Assembly: GCA_013397845.1 (NCBI GenBank) | Contig: VZTG01009144.1 | Coordinates: 5,383-69,382, forward strand | Direction of reading: 5' to 3' | Source of the DNA: Melanocharis versteri | Taxonomy: Eukaryota > Chordata > Aves > Passeriformes > Melanocharitidae | Length of the DNA stretch: 64,000 nucleotides | In this document: positions 11,448-24,520 of the stretch, piece after piece | Numbering within the stretch: position 1 is the stretch's first letter | Layout of the letters: the number at the start of each line of letters is the position of its first letter | Notes under the pieces: model-generated | Told to the model about the DNA's origin: nothing | Database searches by the model: none | What the model saw: the letters and a program-made list of their open reading frames with translations, nothing else | Made by a program: the position numbers and the translations under genes

Positions 11448-14405
11448 ATTTTGTTGATCCACACATCCCATGACAAATACAACCAGGGTTGGTGCCTTTG
11501 GCACCTAAAAGCAGAACAAAACCACTCATCAACGTGCACTTGCTCCATGGAAGGAAATGGAAGAGACTGAAACAGCTGAAACCTTGAATTTCCTGCTGGC
11601 TGTTGCTTGAATTCTGAGGCATCTCCATGAGGAGATCTGAGGGCATGACTGGATTATCAGGTGAATCTAACAATGTGTAGCTGCTCAGGAAAAGAGCTGT
11701 TTAATCAATTCAGTGCTGAGACAAAGCCCCCAGCAGAGTCAGCAGGAAAATTGCCATCGACTTTACACCAGGTATGAGAGGAAGAGCCACGAAGGAAGGA
11801 TGAGCAGCACCAGAGCCAGCTCTGGAACAAGCAGCAGGGTTCCAGGGTGAGCTATTTTTGCACTCCAAACAACTTTCTCAGGGCTGTTACCCCACCTGAT
11901 CCCCTCCAGTTTGGATCTGCTGGGGGAAATGGAGGGGATTTCTATGAGCCCCTCACTCCAGACTGGGCCAATGCAACAGAACTCCCAGAGAAACGTCCCT
12001 CCAGCCCTGCAACACAGCTCAGAGAGGATATTCCCACTATTTAAGACCCTTGGGAGTGCTTTGAGTTCTTCCTCCAGAGGCACCAGGCTCCAGGAACAGC
12101 TTTACATGAGCACAGGACTGATATAAATAAAGAAGAGCCAGGCCTGATGCCTCTGGATGTGTTTGGTGACCTTGTGCTGTACCAAATACTTCAACAGAAG
12201 AGGTCGTTCTTTATTTCCTGCACTGTCCTCATTTCCTGAACCCCACTCGAGCAGCTGTGATTTGAAGTCTGCTCACTACCAAACCCCATCCAGTGAATTT
12301 CAAACACCGAGCTGGATACCCAGCCTGAGGAGCAGCGAGCAGATGGAGAAGCACAGATAGGGGATTTATCAGTGCCACACACTGATCCTGTGGAGTTCAG
12401 GCTAGGGTAGCCTGGAGAAAATACTTCTTGTGCAGCCTGAGAGCAGAAAACCACTAATTCTTACCAAGTGGAAGATAAACAGTCCAGTTTTTCAACAGGC
12501 AGCTGCAAAGAGCGACACACAGCAAGATAAAAGGCATTTGTGTGGCAGCTCTGCCCAATCTGCTCGGTGCTGGAGGAAGCAGCGAGAGAAACTGAGGCTA
12601 ATTCTGGAAAAAAACCCATATTTTCCCCAAATTAAGTGGTGATGCAAGAAGTTGATGCTCTCAACTGGAGATCATAACTGTTACTTTTCAGATTTGCCAG
12701 AGGGGGAAAAAAAAAAAGGAACTGTTTTCCTTTCCTTGCTTCCTCTGAAATAGAAGAAAATGGCTAAAGATCAGGAGTGTGGCTGGGCAGCACCTCCAAA
12801 TGGAGACACCCCAGTCCTCCTGGCCATTCCCTTCCTAGGATTTGACTTCAGTGCTGCGAGGTGATCACCAGCCACCCTTCTGAGGTGGCACTTCCACGCT
12901 GGTTTGGATGCTGAGATTTCTCCAGAGGGCATTAAACAGGAGGAGAAGATCCCATGCCCGTGCTCAGGTTGCCTTGGGCGATGCACACAGAACATATGTT
13001 CTGCAAGGAGAGCTGCACGGTGCCAAATTTGTATTTAAATCTGTTTGCTCACGGCTACATTGCTGCTCCTCCTGGGGAGCCAGAGGTCACTGCAGTCCCT
13101 GCATGTGCTGCATCACCCCAGATTTCCTGCTCTGCTGTCATTCCCTCATCCCTGCAGTTCTGCCCTTCCAGGTGAGGATATCGGGCAAAGAACGCTCATC
13201 CAAAGCTGAGATTGACAAATTCAAATAGCTTTTTTCCAAGTCAGTGCAGAGTGAATTTTTTACCTGACCACTTCAGCTGAACATGCTGGAGAGCCCAGAC
13301 TCCTGGAGGCATTTTTCCCTCCTCAAACACTTTGGTGACACCAGCTCCATGCTTCGAGCCCCAGTGACTGTGCTCTGAACCCATCAGGTGCTGGATTGTT
13401 CTCCCTCCCATTCCCTGAGCCCTGGCACAGGGGGTTCTTCCAGGGGAGGGATGCTGGTATTGCTTCCCTGCTCTGCTAAAAGCAACTCCTGTGTTTTAGG
13501 GATCCCAAAACAATTCCATTTACTGCGCTGGGAACTTCACCTCCTGAGGAGCAGCAGAGAAAAACCCAATTATTCTCAGGCCAGCTGCAAAAAGGGCTCC
13601 AGTTAAAAACGTCATGGAGTGCAGCCCTGGTGCCACACTGTGCTTGAGCCATTCAGGTTATTTACGACTGCCTCCTTTAGTCACCATAAATCTCTGCAGA
13701 AAGGGCTCAGTTAAGATATGATTGGGTTGGGATTATTGCATGTGAGGTTCTTCCCAGGGCTTATAAACGTGACAAACTCTGAAATACGGTTTCCACAGAA
13801 AAGGAGAGGGAAGGAGGGAAGTGGTGCTTTTACTGAAATACACCACAATTCCCTAATTACTCCTCTACTCTAGTGACTCCGAGTGGTGGATAAAAACAAT
13901 TAAAAGAACATGCTCTGTTCTGCCCTCTTATGCCTCCAAACTCATATTCTCTTCAGGGACTCAATTTAACAGCAGCTGTGGAGTAAGACTCGAATGAAAT
14001 TAGGCTGATTTAGGAGCTGGCGTGGAGCCCTGAGCACAGGGACATTGTGCAGCTTTGGAGATTAATTCCCACTGCTTGGGCTGTGCTACCAGGAAATATT
14101 AAAATCTGCAACTGACCAACCCTTCCTTGCTGAAATATCTGTGGGCAGGGAAGACAAAAGGGCCTTTGCAGCATGTGTGTGTTCTCTCTGAAGTCTGCTC
14201 TAAGGTCCAGCTCTTCCATCTCCCTCCACCTGGAGGTGTGAACACAAGTGAGAATCAGCTGAGACTCAGCATTTTTGGTGCTGCAGCGTGAGAAGGAGCA
14301 ATTGTGGCTCCAGTTCGTCTGGACAACACTGAAATGTCCTAACCTGGGCTAAATATATTTACCTGTAAAGGCAGATGATGTGATGGTACTTTCATATTAG
14401 AAAGA
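11448..14405. other. Unique non-coding DNA
   Basis: No exon, RNA gene or clear interspersed repeat is recognised. The longest frames, such as 11763-12083 (minus) and 12908-13228 (plus), show no domain or splice context. Confidence 0.5.
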
Positions 14406-14560
14406 GAATCACAGAATGGGCTGGAAAGAACCTTGGAGATCATCTCATTCCATAGGCAGGGACACCTTCCACTACCCCAGGGTGCTCCAAGCCCCATCCA
14501 ACCTGGCCTCAGACACTTCCAGGGATGGGAATTCCTCCCTTCACTGTTTAACACCAACAG
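14406..14560 (-). repeat. CR1 LINE 3' fragment
   Basis: The plus strand reads AATCACAGAATGGGCTGGAA, a GATCATCTCATTCC block, GGCAGGGACACCTTCCACTA, GTGCTCCAAGCCCCATCCAA and CTGGCCTCAGACACTTCCAG. This is the reversed CR1 3' untranslated region, so the element lies on the minus strand. The 5' (right-hand) limit is uncertain because similarity fades after AATTCCTCCCTTCACTG. Confidence 0.88.
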
Positions 14561-17500
14561 CCACCCTGAAATCCCTGAGCAGACCCACAAAGGACCATGG
14601 GCTTTGTAAGAATACTTGTTCATAAAAGGAATATGGCAAAGCAATAAAATGTATTGATATGTTGAAGGAAACTATTTCCTTTCCTTCTAGAGCTGGGATG
14701 GAGCCAAGCAATACCCAGCTCCTCCTACACCTTCTCCATAGCAGTATTTTTTTTATTAACACCACTAAAAGTACATAATAAGCAGGTGTTTAAAATGTAC
14801 AAATCTGTCCTCACCAGCTCCTTTTGATCACAGTGACCTCAGTTTGCAACACCACATTTAACATCCCCACCCCCTTAACCCCCTGTTGTTTTGAAATATT
14901 AGCCACTGGCATCCTGGGATTAAAATAGAAAGTTTTCTGCTTTGACTCCTTGCCAAAACCATTAAAATATTCTCTGCACTGTCACAGCTTGTGCCACCTC
15001 CCAGGGGAGTTGCTTTTAAAGTAAATTATATGTAAGTGTCAGATGAAAAGAGCTTCATTATCTAATTCTTCCTACACCAGCATTTCTTTAAATTGCTTAC
15101 TAGGGACAGGAGACAATTAGTCCTGTGTTTGAAAGGAGAAGTAATAAGTATCTGTCACTCCCATTAACCACCTTTTTTTTTTTTTAATATGCAAATACAG
15201 TTGCTTTCTGAAGAAGTTCGATGGGGCAGCCACACTGGGACACACTCAGCACCCTGAGTTTCAGGGGCTGGACTGGACTGAGGGTCCTCCAGCCCAGTCT
15301 GGTGACTGAATCAGCACCGAAATAATGACAAAAATCAGGAACCCTCCATCTCTTTGCAGGAGCTACAAGCACACAAACGTTGCCATGGCACCACAGAGAT
15401 TTCAGGCACACCAGAGAGTGTCAGTAGGACACTCACTGCCTCGCTGAAACTGGGATTGGCACAGCTCTTCCAGGACGTGGGAGCTGAGGCCAAAAATGCA
15501 TCATTAGCACAGATTGATCAAAACCTCTCTTGCCTCAGGCCCTCTGAGAGCCCCCTGTTCTGGCCATCACCCAGCTCCTTTTCAGCCCCTGAAACTCTCC
15601 ACCAGGTTTAGTTTAAATCCGTGTAGTATCCAAGATCCTCCTGCTCTCATCCATCCTCGCAGGGGAAATTCTCCAAGCGCTGGGTCAGGATCAAAGAGCA
15701 AACTGAACTAATCCAGGCCCAGACAGCTCCTGCCCAGCCCATGCCATCCCAATCTTCCTGCCAGAGCTCGGAGCCTGCCCTTTGAGTCACATCACCTGCA
15801 TCCTTTACATCATTTCGTGTGCCTCCTCCTCCTCCTGGATTAAAGGAACTTTGAACTACTGGCAGGATGAAAAGGCTCCCCTGGAGCAGAGATGAGTTCA
15901 GTGCAGAAGTGAGCAGCCTTGTTCTCTGCTGCAGAGGAGCCAAGGTGTTCCTCAGCTTCCCCAGCTTGGCTGTGGGACCTTCTCCACGAGTCCATCACCC
16001 AGCTGGGCTGCACAGGGCATTCTTCTCAAGTTTCTGAGCCCTGCCATGCTTAGAGACGACCTTTCCACACTAAGTGTTTAAAATGTAATTAGTCCAAGTC
16101 CTTTAAAATCACTTTATTGGGCACATGGAGTCTCTCTAGGATGGATCTCAGAGCTGAGGCACCTGAGGGACAGCTGGTTTCTCCAAGCAGGACACCTGGT
16201 TCTCTCTCATGTGCATCTGAGCAACAAGGGCAAAGAGTTGCAGGGCTGGTTTAGACACATTTTACTGCCTCTCTGCTTCCTTCAGCACTCAGGGCTGCAA
16301 GGTTACTGCTTCCATACAAATCACTCTGCATAAAATACTTGAAACAGGAGGCTGATATTTTATGAGGTGCAGAACAGCCTTTGCTGAACCGATGACATCT
16401 CTAATTCCACGGCCAGTTATTAAACACACAGACTGTAAAAGCAGCAGAGAGGCAGGAACACAGCTCAGAGCTTTAAAGTGACCTCACAGAGCAGCAGGAC
16501 CTGCTGGGAGATACTGTCAAGAACCCAGACACCTTGGATTTATTTTTGGCTCTCCCAAATACGCTCAGGAAGCTTTTGCAAAGTGACCAGGGTTCATTAA
16601 ACAAAACACTTAAGAATGAATTTAAGCAATTTATCTAATGGGAATAGACTCGTTTGTGCTTCCAGTGGCACAGAATTACATCTCCCTCCATCCTTAAGCC
16701 GAGAAAATTCCTATTTAAGGGTTGCAAGACCAAGGCCAGTGCTGATGCCACTCTGAGACGAAGGTGAGCACTGTAGGAAGGACCTCTGAACAGAGCAGGA
16801 CAAATAAGAACAGCAGTTTGGATTTGACAGCTCTGTTACTGCTCAGTATTTACTCCTTTCTCCTGAATCAAATAAACCCCCAGCCAGGCCAAAGCTGGCT
16901 CAAGCCCAGGCTGTAGATCTGCACCTCTCACAAATCCCTGCTCTCTCCTCAGTTTGGGAGGCTGGCTGGAAGCACAGACAGAATGAATGTGCTCACTGCC
17001 CATGGAAGACACTTGGAAATTATAAAAGCTTCCAAGTGCAGCGAGTAAAAGCTATGAAGTTATGTTTCATATGGGCACTGATGCTAAAGTTACCTCAGCT
17101 CCCACACAGAAATCGTGATGTCAAGAGGAAGAGGAATATTCAGCAATCAGTTTGTGTTTCCTTTAATGCTCCCTGGTATAACCTTTAGAAATGCATTTCA
17201 CTGCCCTTCTGTCTATCTGAAGCTCCAAAATTCTGGATGTTGTGTTTAACTAAATTTCCTTTGTCTCTTCACCAGTTTCTCTGAAAACAAGGCTTTTGCC
17301 TCTGTGCTCTGGGAATCTCGGCAACAGCAAAGGAAAGGAGCTGTGAAAAATATTGAGGTCTTTGAGGTAAAAGATATTCAAGATATTGAGGTCTTTTGGG
17401 TTGCATAAAAAGCAGGCTAAAGGAAAAGCTGCAGTTTTATCCTCCACAAGCAAGCAATAGAAAAGAATTTATCCATGTTAAGGGTCTATCAGCAAGTAAA

Positions 17501-19671
17501 TAGCACCAGCTCTGGCAGCATTTAACAAATGTTATCACACCTGCCCTGATGCTACCTTCCCTTTTTCAAAGGCACAAACAGCCTGCAAGTCACCTGCTGG
17601 ATTTATGAAGCACACCCAGGTACCAGGAGAACATGCAAAGGGGTTTTTATCTGGGATTTGAAGCTGAAACCTGAGCAGATGTCTCTGAGATTGTGCTACT
17701 CCTCTGCACATCGCGTGGGGCTCACAGGAAGGTGTATTTTGAGGGAGAAAGGCAAAACATGTTTTAAAATAGATTTTTAAAGGTAGGACCGGCAGCTCCT
17801 GTATCACTTCCCTCTCCTCACTCCTTCCACCAAGAAAAATCCCTAACCCTGCCTCTCTGTCCCTCAACTCCACTGCCTGGATAAAGTTAATTTTAGAGAA
17901 TGACAGAAAATACCCCACGTTGCAGACTCAAACCTGACTCCTGGGTTTCACAGTTCAAACTGGGCCGTGCACACACCACGGGGTGCATTTTCTATTCCCT
18001 GCCACTCACCAGTGTGGGAATGTGTAGAACTTGGGTGTGGAGCTCCTGCCTGGAGCTCACTGGTGCTCATTCAGCACTGGAGAACACCCAGGAGTGAAAG
18101 TTCTTTTAAAAAATGGCAGTTTTCATCACAGACCCCAGCAAAATCAGAGAAAACGGTTTGGCTTTGCACATACACTCGGCTGAGCTGACATTTTGTCTAT
18201 AAAATAGTGAATTTCTAGTTCAGCAGCTCTTTTAGGGAACTGCTGTAGCCTGCAGATGAAGGACGTGCATAAAGTGAGATTTCTGAAGAAATTTCATTTG
18301 GGAAAGCACTCAGGGGAAGGAATCCAAAGGGAGGCAGAGCTGCCTGGGTAACCTGGTCTGTTATGGGCACGTTCAGCCCCTCTCCTGACACCCCAACACG
18401 CTCCAGCCCTGCCTGCTACAAATTTCCTACCAAGAGTTCGCCCAGCTGTTATCTCTGCTCTCCACAAAAGCTTGAAAGGAGACTGTTGAAAGCTTGCTCT
18501 GTTATCTGTGCTTTCCACAGCCTGGCAGCTCAGCCTGCTGCACCTCTTCCTTCCCCTCACTCAAAACAGAGCTCACGTCGAGGTGGAAACAGGGTCCCTT
18601 TTTCAGAGGGTTGGGAAGGAGTGAGGAAAGCTGAAATTACACTACACTGGTACCATGGACAGGTTGTGTATTTTTGTTTGAAAGGTTTCAAGCAGAGACT
18701 AATTAATCCCATTGTTGATGCTAATACAGTTCTTTTTCAAGATCCGCGATTCAGCGCTCCAAGCAAATTTACCTTTGATCTTTAGCTGAGAGCACTGAGG
18801 TTTTTATCAAAATGCATTTGTCTGTCCTTCAGCTCACACATGGGATGGGCAGGGCAGGAAATGCAAAGTGTCACTGGGGCAGAAGGAAAATGAAGGAGCT
18901 GTGACCGTGCCTGGCCTGCTTAGGGCTGGAATTTCTCAGGAAAAAAAGAAACTTTGCCAAAATGATTGCCCTGACTGCAGAGCCCACTGCTCTTCTGGGT
19001 ATCATCCCTGGGCTGCTCTAGGTTTGTCCTGCTGGGGAAAAGGTCTGTACTTATTTTCTGGGGAAAAAAAACCAAGAAGGCAGGGTAAGGCAGAGATGAG
19101 ATGTGAAGCTGCTTTGCAGAAATCAATCAGCCCACTGGGGTCAAGCTCAAGGAGTTGATTATGGATTATTTATCAAAGTGCAAAGGGGTGACAGGTAAAA
19201 AAACGTCCATGATGTCAAAGGACTGTCACAGACACACAAAATTTATCCTGTAGATGGGGAATCTCGGGGTGATTAATTAGGAGTAATCCACTGCCAAAAA
19301 AAAAATCCGCCCCAGCCTGTGCCAGGCCCTGGCTCCAGAGCTGCACTTTGAGATGCTGTGGAAGACATCACAGCACTGGGGATTTGCCCAGCAGAGTCAG
19401 AGCTCAAACTGTGATCCCAGCCCAGGGGAAACTGCATTTTGAGCTAAGCTCAATAAACAGCCTGAAGGATGCAGCACTTGGGAAATGGATTTACTGGTGG
19501 AGAGGAAAGGATAGAGATCCACGGGACAGGGCTGAGGAGATGAGATTTTCACTACTCTGGTTCTCAAGCCAGCCACTCCTACAGCTCATGCCTTAAACTC
19601 ACTGTTAGTTCATGCCTCAAGCTGCAAAGGCCTTAAAAACCAGATGAAAATTCAGCCAAGCTCATGGAAAA

Positions 19672-19693
19672 GAAAAAAAAAAAAAAAAAAAAA
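19672..19693 (+). repeat. Poly-A tract
   Basis: An A run interrupted once by G near its left end. No processed-pseudogene body is recognisable upstream. Confidence 0.85.
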
Positions 19694-22600
19694 TCCCTGC
19701 AATAAGACAACAGGTAAACCTCCAGCAGTTTTCATCTCAGCTGTGATGCCACTTCAGCTGGGCAGCTGTGCCCTCTGCAAGAGCACAGCCATGGCTGGGA
19801 TGCAACAAGTTGTTGAGGCTGGATGGGTTTTGGGAGGGGTTTTGATTGATTCAGGACTGCCTTGCCAATCTTAGGGGAACTGGCCACGTTCAGGGAGGTG
19901 AAACACAGAGCAGGCTCCATCCAAAAAGGGCTTTTACAAGTGGTGTGTGCACTAAACCCTGCGGGGTACCAGGATTTCCCTGCATTTCTTGGTGAAAATT
20001 GTGAACCGAGGAACAGTCATTTTGAAGATTGTTAATTCTGCAGAGCTGCAGACTGAACTACATCCTGCACCTGTTTAATGGGGAGGAGAGGGCCTGTCTG
20101 CCTTTACCAGAGCAGTTCAAACCCTCAGCCTTCAATATCTTTGATTTTTCACTCCCTGCCTTGAGCACTCACTGGAAGCACAATGATTAAGTGGTGCTTC
20201 CATGTGTGGTGCAGACACACAAAGAGGAGGCAGCTCAGGATCTGAGTCCCATTGATGTGAACACCTAAACCCTTCAGACAGCTTCAAAAAGAGACTGAAG
20301 GCTAAATACCTACTTATTCAGTCCTGGAATACAGGCTGAACTCACCAGGGGATTCATTCCCATCCTTGTGGTCTCTCTGCTAGACCACACTGCCTCCCAG
20401 TTAATTAATTCTATTGATTTGTTTGTTTTTATTGGCCTTTTCACACTCAGCAGTTATTTAGGACTTACATGGGTAATGCATTTTCCAGTTAAATTGATCC
20501 TACTTCATATATCCTTTCATGAACTTATTTGAAATTTCCCTGGCAAGTATTTTAATGTTTTCAACATGAATGTTGATTAGCATTATTTAAAATACCCTGC
20601 AAGAGGCAGGGGCGAAGAAGGTGTGGAGCAGAGTAACTACTAAAATTGACTCTCTAAACCTGATTAACGGCCAGGGAGGGTAAAACACTTCCCCTCCAGC
20701 AAAATAAACAAAACAACCCAGAGCATCAGATGCAGTAGAACCTGCTGGCATTGGATTCCATTTCCTTCCACAGGGCCATAACAAAACCCCAATCTGCCTT
20801 CCTGCTCCGTTTCTGAGCTGCACAATTTGGGATCCAGCCGATTTGGGTCAATGAACTTATTTTTGGAGTGGTGTGTCCTGGTGGCTGTTCCAGACCTTAA
20901 CAGGGAGCCAAGTCACAGCTCCTGGCCAGGCTGAAAGGGAGAAACGTTGTGCCCAGGAGATAAATCCCTGAATCCTGTCCCCTTCAGCAATAATTTCCAC
21001 CTGATGGCAGCTGTTGGGAGAAGTCTCCAGCCATAATTTAGCAGGGGAGTGTTCAAGGGCCAAGAATATCACGGGGTAGCTCAGTGTGGGTGATTTGGTT
21101 TGGAGCTTAACTCCAGCTACTGCTGACAGGGACATCATAAACCCTGGGGGAGAGGGGAAAAGGAGAGATGGGAGTTTAGTTTCATATTTACACTCAGAGC
21201 AAAATGAAGATATCGAGCTACTGTCATGCTTTGGAAAAAAGAATAAATACAAATCAGTGAAAGACCTAAGTGTTAGGCTGGGTACAAATGTATTGAGGTG
21301 CCATTGAATAAGGCTGAAACTTTAAAATAGAAGTCACTTAACATGAAGTTAACCAGAAAACCCTTTTTGCTTTAGACCCAAAGAATCCCTTCTGGCAGAA
21401 CAGGACTGTCCTTTAGTCAGTATTTATGTGCCATGGGCTGGACACTGCCCATCTGCTCAGCAGGAACCACCCCCAGCTATGGACAGCCCCTGCAGCTTTG
21501 GGAGGGGTTAAACAGCTCTGCGAGGAACTCTGGGCAGCTGCTTGGGCCTGGTTATCAGAAGTAGAGTATGCTGCCATTAAATGCTGCCCTTCTAAGATGG
21601 GAAATAAGTTTCCAGAGGTATTCTGAAGTATAACCTTCCAAACCTACTCCTTTACTCAGTGGAGCCACTTCCGGAGTGACTGGCTGGCCCTTGTTTGATT
21701 ATTTATTCACCCTCAAGTTTCCTGGATCTCTCTTTTTTTTTAACCCAGTGATCCGGAAACGAGGTGATATTAACCCCTCCTGGGTTAAGTCCCGGGCTGA
21801 GATGGTGATCTGGAAATGGCACCAGGTTTTAGAACAATCTGAGGTCCGTGGCTCCAACACCAACTCCTGCTCAGGAACAGCCACCTCTTCCCTCAGAGAG
21901 ACCCCACGGGCACACAGGACAGCAAAACTCCCCCACACACCTCACACAGAGCTGGCTGGGGAGCAATATTCGAGCTGACAGGATGGACAGCACGTCAGAG
22001 CATCCCAGAGTGCAGCAGCACCTCTCCCTGAGCAGCACTGACATCTGTCTCCAGGGATGCAGCATTAGGAGCAGCCTGTCCCCAGAGCAGCGTGCATAAA
22101 TAAACCCCAGCAGCACCAGCTTTGTCAATCTTCGTGACAGAGATCACAGCATTTGGATAAGGAGCCCAGCCAAAAGCACATTTCTATTCCTCTCTTCATC
22201 ATTAAACTCGATGGCTGAGTGATAGGCAGCTATTCAGTGAGATTAAGGCTTGCAATGAAAAGAAAAGACACAGCAATCACAAACTTCCCTCCCTCCATTT
22301 CTGTACATAAACATTTTTTTTTGATTCAGTTTACAGTAAGTGAACAGCATACAAGTGTTTCTCCATCAGAGAAACATCTCCAGCCCATTTACAATGAAAT
22401 CTATTATCTCAAGTTGTTCAGGCACAACAAAAGACTCTTGCCAGGAGGACCTGTGGACAAAGAGGAGGGTTTATCTGGTGGGATATCTTTTAAACCCGGA
22501 TGAGTTCTGGGTATTTTCGTGACTGTGCCTCCCTGGGTCTCCCTCAGAACATGGGACTGGCTGTGATTGCTCTCCATCTGGCCAGGACTCCAACTAAGCC

Positions 22601-23139
22601 TGACATTTTGATGAGCTTCCTAAGCAGTAGACAATTGGCACATTTTAGAAAAACATTTACTGGCCAGGGATAAGAAATCAATTCAAACCTCAGATAACTA
22701 CCTCAGATCAATGCAAGGGACCCACCGCCACACCAAATATTTATTTATAAATGCAGGATAAGTGGAAGCAAGGGCACCTTGCTGCCAAGTTATTAACAGC
22801 AGCAACTGCGAGGCAGGATGGATCCACAGGGCAGGGACTCATCTGTCTCATTTCAGACATCCACAGAGCTGACTGGGGAGGGCAGGCACATCTGGCCTGC
22901 TTGGGAAGTGTGTGTTTGATCAAGCTGAACAGCTCCACAGGAGACTCCTTGCCAGTGATAGCTACGAGGAAGCCCAATATTAGACCTAATGAGCTGTCAG
23001 ACCTGATGAATCCACCTCTGGACATTAAAAGCTCCCTCCAAAAGGATCTTCCAGAACCTGCAAAGCTCAGTGTTTCAATCTGATCTATGATGTGCACTAA
23101 GAGGTGCTCTCCTGTTAGTTTCTTTTAGGAAAACACATT

Positions 23140-23170
23140 TTTCTAAGGGGAAGGCAATTCCCCTTAGAAA
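23140..23170. repeat. Perfect 13-bp inverted repeat, 5-nt loop
   Basis: Left arm TTTCTAAGGGGAA (23140-23152), loop GGCAA, right arm TTCCCCTTAGAAA (23158-23170), with no mismatch. One outward T-G wobble could extend it to 14 pairs and then pairing stops. It is too short for a usual microRNA precursor. It may be a chance palindrome, a small foldback, or the scar of a templated repair event. Confidence 0.9.
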
Positions 23171-23909
23171 GCACAGTTAAGGGTCACCTCCCCACCTATT
23201 TCTGGGAAGTTTAAGCTCATTTAAAAAGTCTCTGCTTCAGTCAGAGCAGCCAATGCAACAGAGTTGTGCAGGGTTCAGACAGCTCTGCTGCAAACTCCCC
23301 AAGGCCTGGTGGTGCTCATGCCAGCAATCATCTCACTGCAGATCTCTTAGAAGGGCATTAAGGATCTCAACAGGACCCCCAACCACACAATTCATCTGCC
23401 TAGGACAGCACAAATTTATCCCACTGTCCTCTCTTCCAAAGGCACCACCTTCGAATTGTGCTGGAGCATCAGTCAGGGCAGGCAGAGCTCGCAGGAATCG
23501 CGTAGCTCTCGTGAAAAACCTTCTCATCTGAAGCCTCAGTGGGCATAATTAGGAAATCGAGTTGCTTGCTCTGCAGATCTAAACCTTGTTTTTCCACCCT
23601 CAAACTTTAGCATGGCTTCCACTGCAGCATTTTAAGTGTTAGTGGAATTTTCCTGAGCTGAACACAGAGCTACCAACCTGAGATACAGGAAGAGGTGGGA
23701 CACTTCAGCCCGTGGAGGAATTCATGAGCTGAGGGCAGGTGATGGGCACTCACTCAAAGCAGCAGCTCCCAGCTACTGATTAATTCAAAATCAGACATAA
23801 AAAGCTGCACATTTTGTCAAAATTGCTTTAAACAGAGGAGCTTTTTCTTCTCTCTGCACCTCAGACATCTGAGATGTAAATGTGGATACAAGGCCTGTGA
23901 GAAGCAGAA

Positions 23910-24360
23910 CCATAGAATGGTTTGGGCTGCAAGGGACCTCAAAGCTCATCCCATTCCACCCCTGCCATGAGCAGGGACATCTTCCACCATCCCAGGCTGC
24001 TCCCAGCCCTGTCCAGCCTGGCCTGGGACACTTCCAGGGATCCAGGAGCAGCCACAGCTTCTCTGGGCACCCTGTGCCAGGGCCTCAGCACCCTCACAGG
24101 GAGGAATTTCTTCCTAATATTTAGTCTAAACCTTCTCTCTGCCACTTTGAAGCCATTTCCCCTTGTCCTGTCACTCCAGGCCCTTCTTAATATCCCCTTT
24201 CCATCTTCCTTGTTCGCTCCTTCAGGTACTGGAAGGGTCACCCCAAAGCCTTTTCTTTTCCAGTCTGAACAATCCCAACTCTCCCAGCCTTTCCTCAGAG
24301 CAGAGCTGCTCCGTCCCTATAATCAGCCTGGTGTCCTCCTCAGGATTTCCAGGACAGAAA
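23910..24360 (-). repeat. CR1 LINE 3' fragment, longest clear copy
   Basis: The plus strand starts ACCATAGAATGGTTTGGGCT and follows CR1 order through GCAGGGACATCTTCCACCAT, TGGGACACTTCCAGGGATCC, CAGCTTCTCTGGGCACCCTG, GAGGAATTTCTTCCTAATAT, CATTTCCCCTTGTCCTGTCA, CTTCAGGTACTGGAAGGGTC and CAATCCCAACTCTCCCAGCC. About 450 bp remain, oriented minus. The copy is 5'-truncated, as is usual for CR1. The two long plus frames across it (23922-24449 and others) are antisense to the LINE and are not host genes. Confidence 0.95.
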
Positions 24361-24480
24361 TATCTGGCAGAGGGAAGATGAAATCCCTCAGCAGCATTTG
24401 CAGGATGGCTCCAAAATGCCACCATACATTACACGTAATATATTCCTAATTAATGTTGTGCCCATGCCTGTGGGGAGAAA

Positions 24481-24520
24481 AAAAAAGCAGAGAGGAGGGA
24501 AAAAAAGCAGAGAGGAGGAA
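24481..24520 (+). repeat. 20-bp tandem duplication
   Basis: AAAAAAGCAGAGAGGAGGGA at 24481-24500 is followed directly by a copy at 24501-24520 that differs only in its next-to-last base. Confidence 0.95.

Larger units (their letters stand above)
14561..23909. other. Unique non-coding DNA, about 9.3 kb
   Basis: No gene supported. Small features: a run of T at 15172-15185, a partial direct repeat of GATATTGAGGTCTTT near 17350-17395, a poly-A run at 19672-19693, an AT-rich TTAATTAATT patch near 20401, and a perfect inverted repeat at 23140-23170. The overlapping frames on both strands at 22741-23097 look attractive by length, but I see no family motif or splice signal that supports either. Confidence 0.5.

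Noticed and set aside
22741..23097. Overlapping 110- and 118-codon frames on both strands
   Set aside because: No recognisable motif, no acceptor/donor pair in phase, and equal openness on both strands suggests composition.
23922..24449. 175-codon plus frame
   Set aside because: It lies antisense within a minus-strand CR1 tail.
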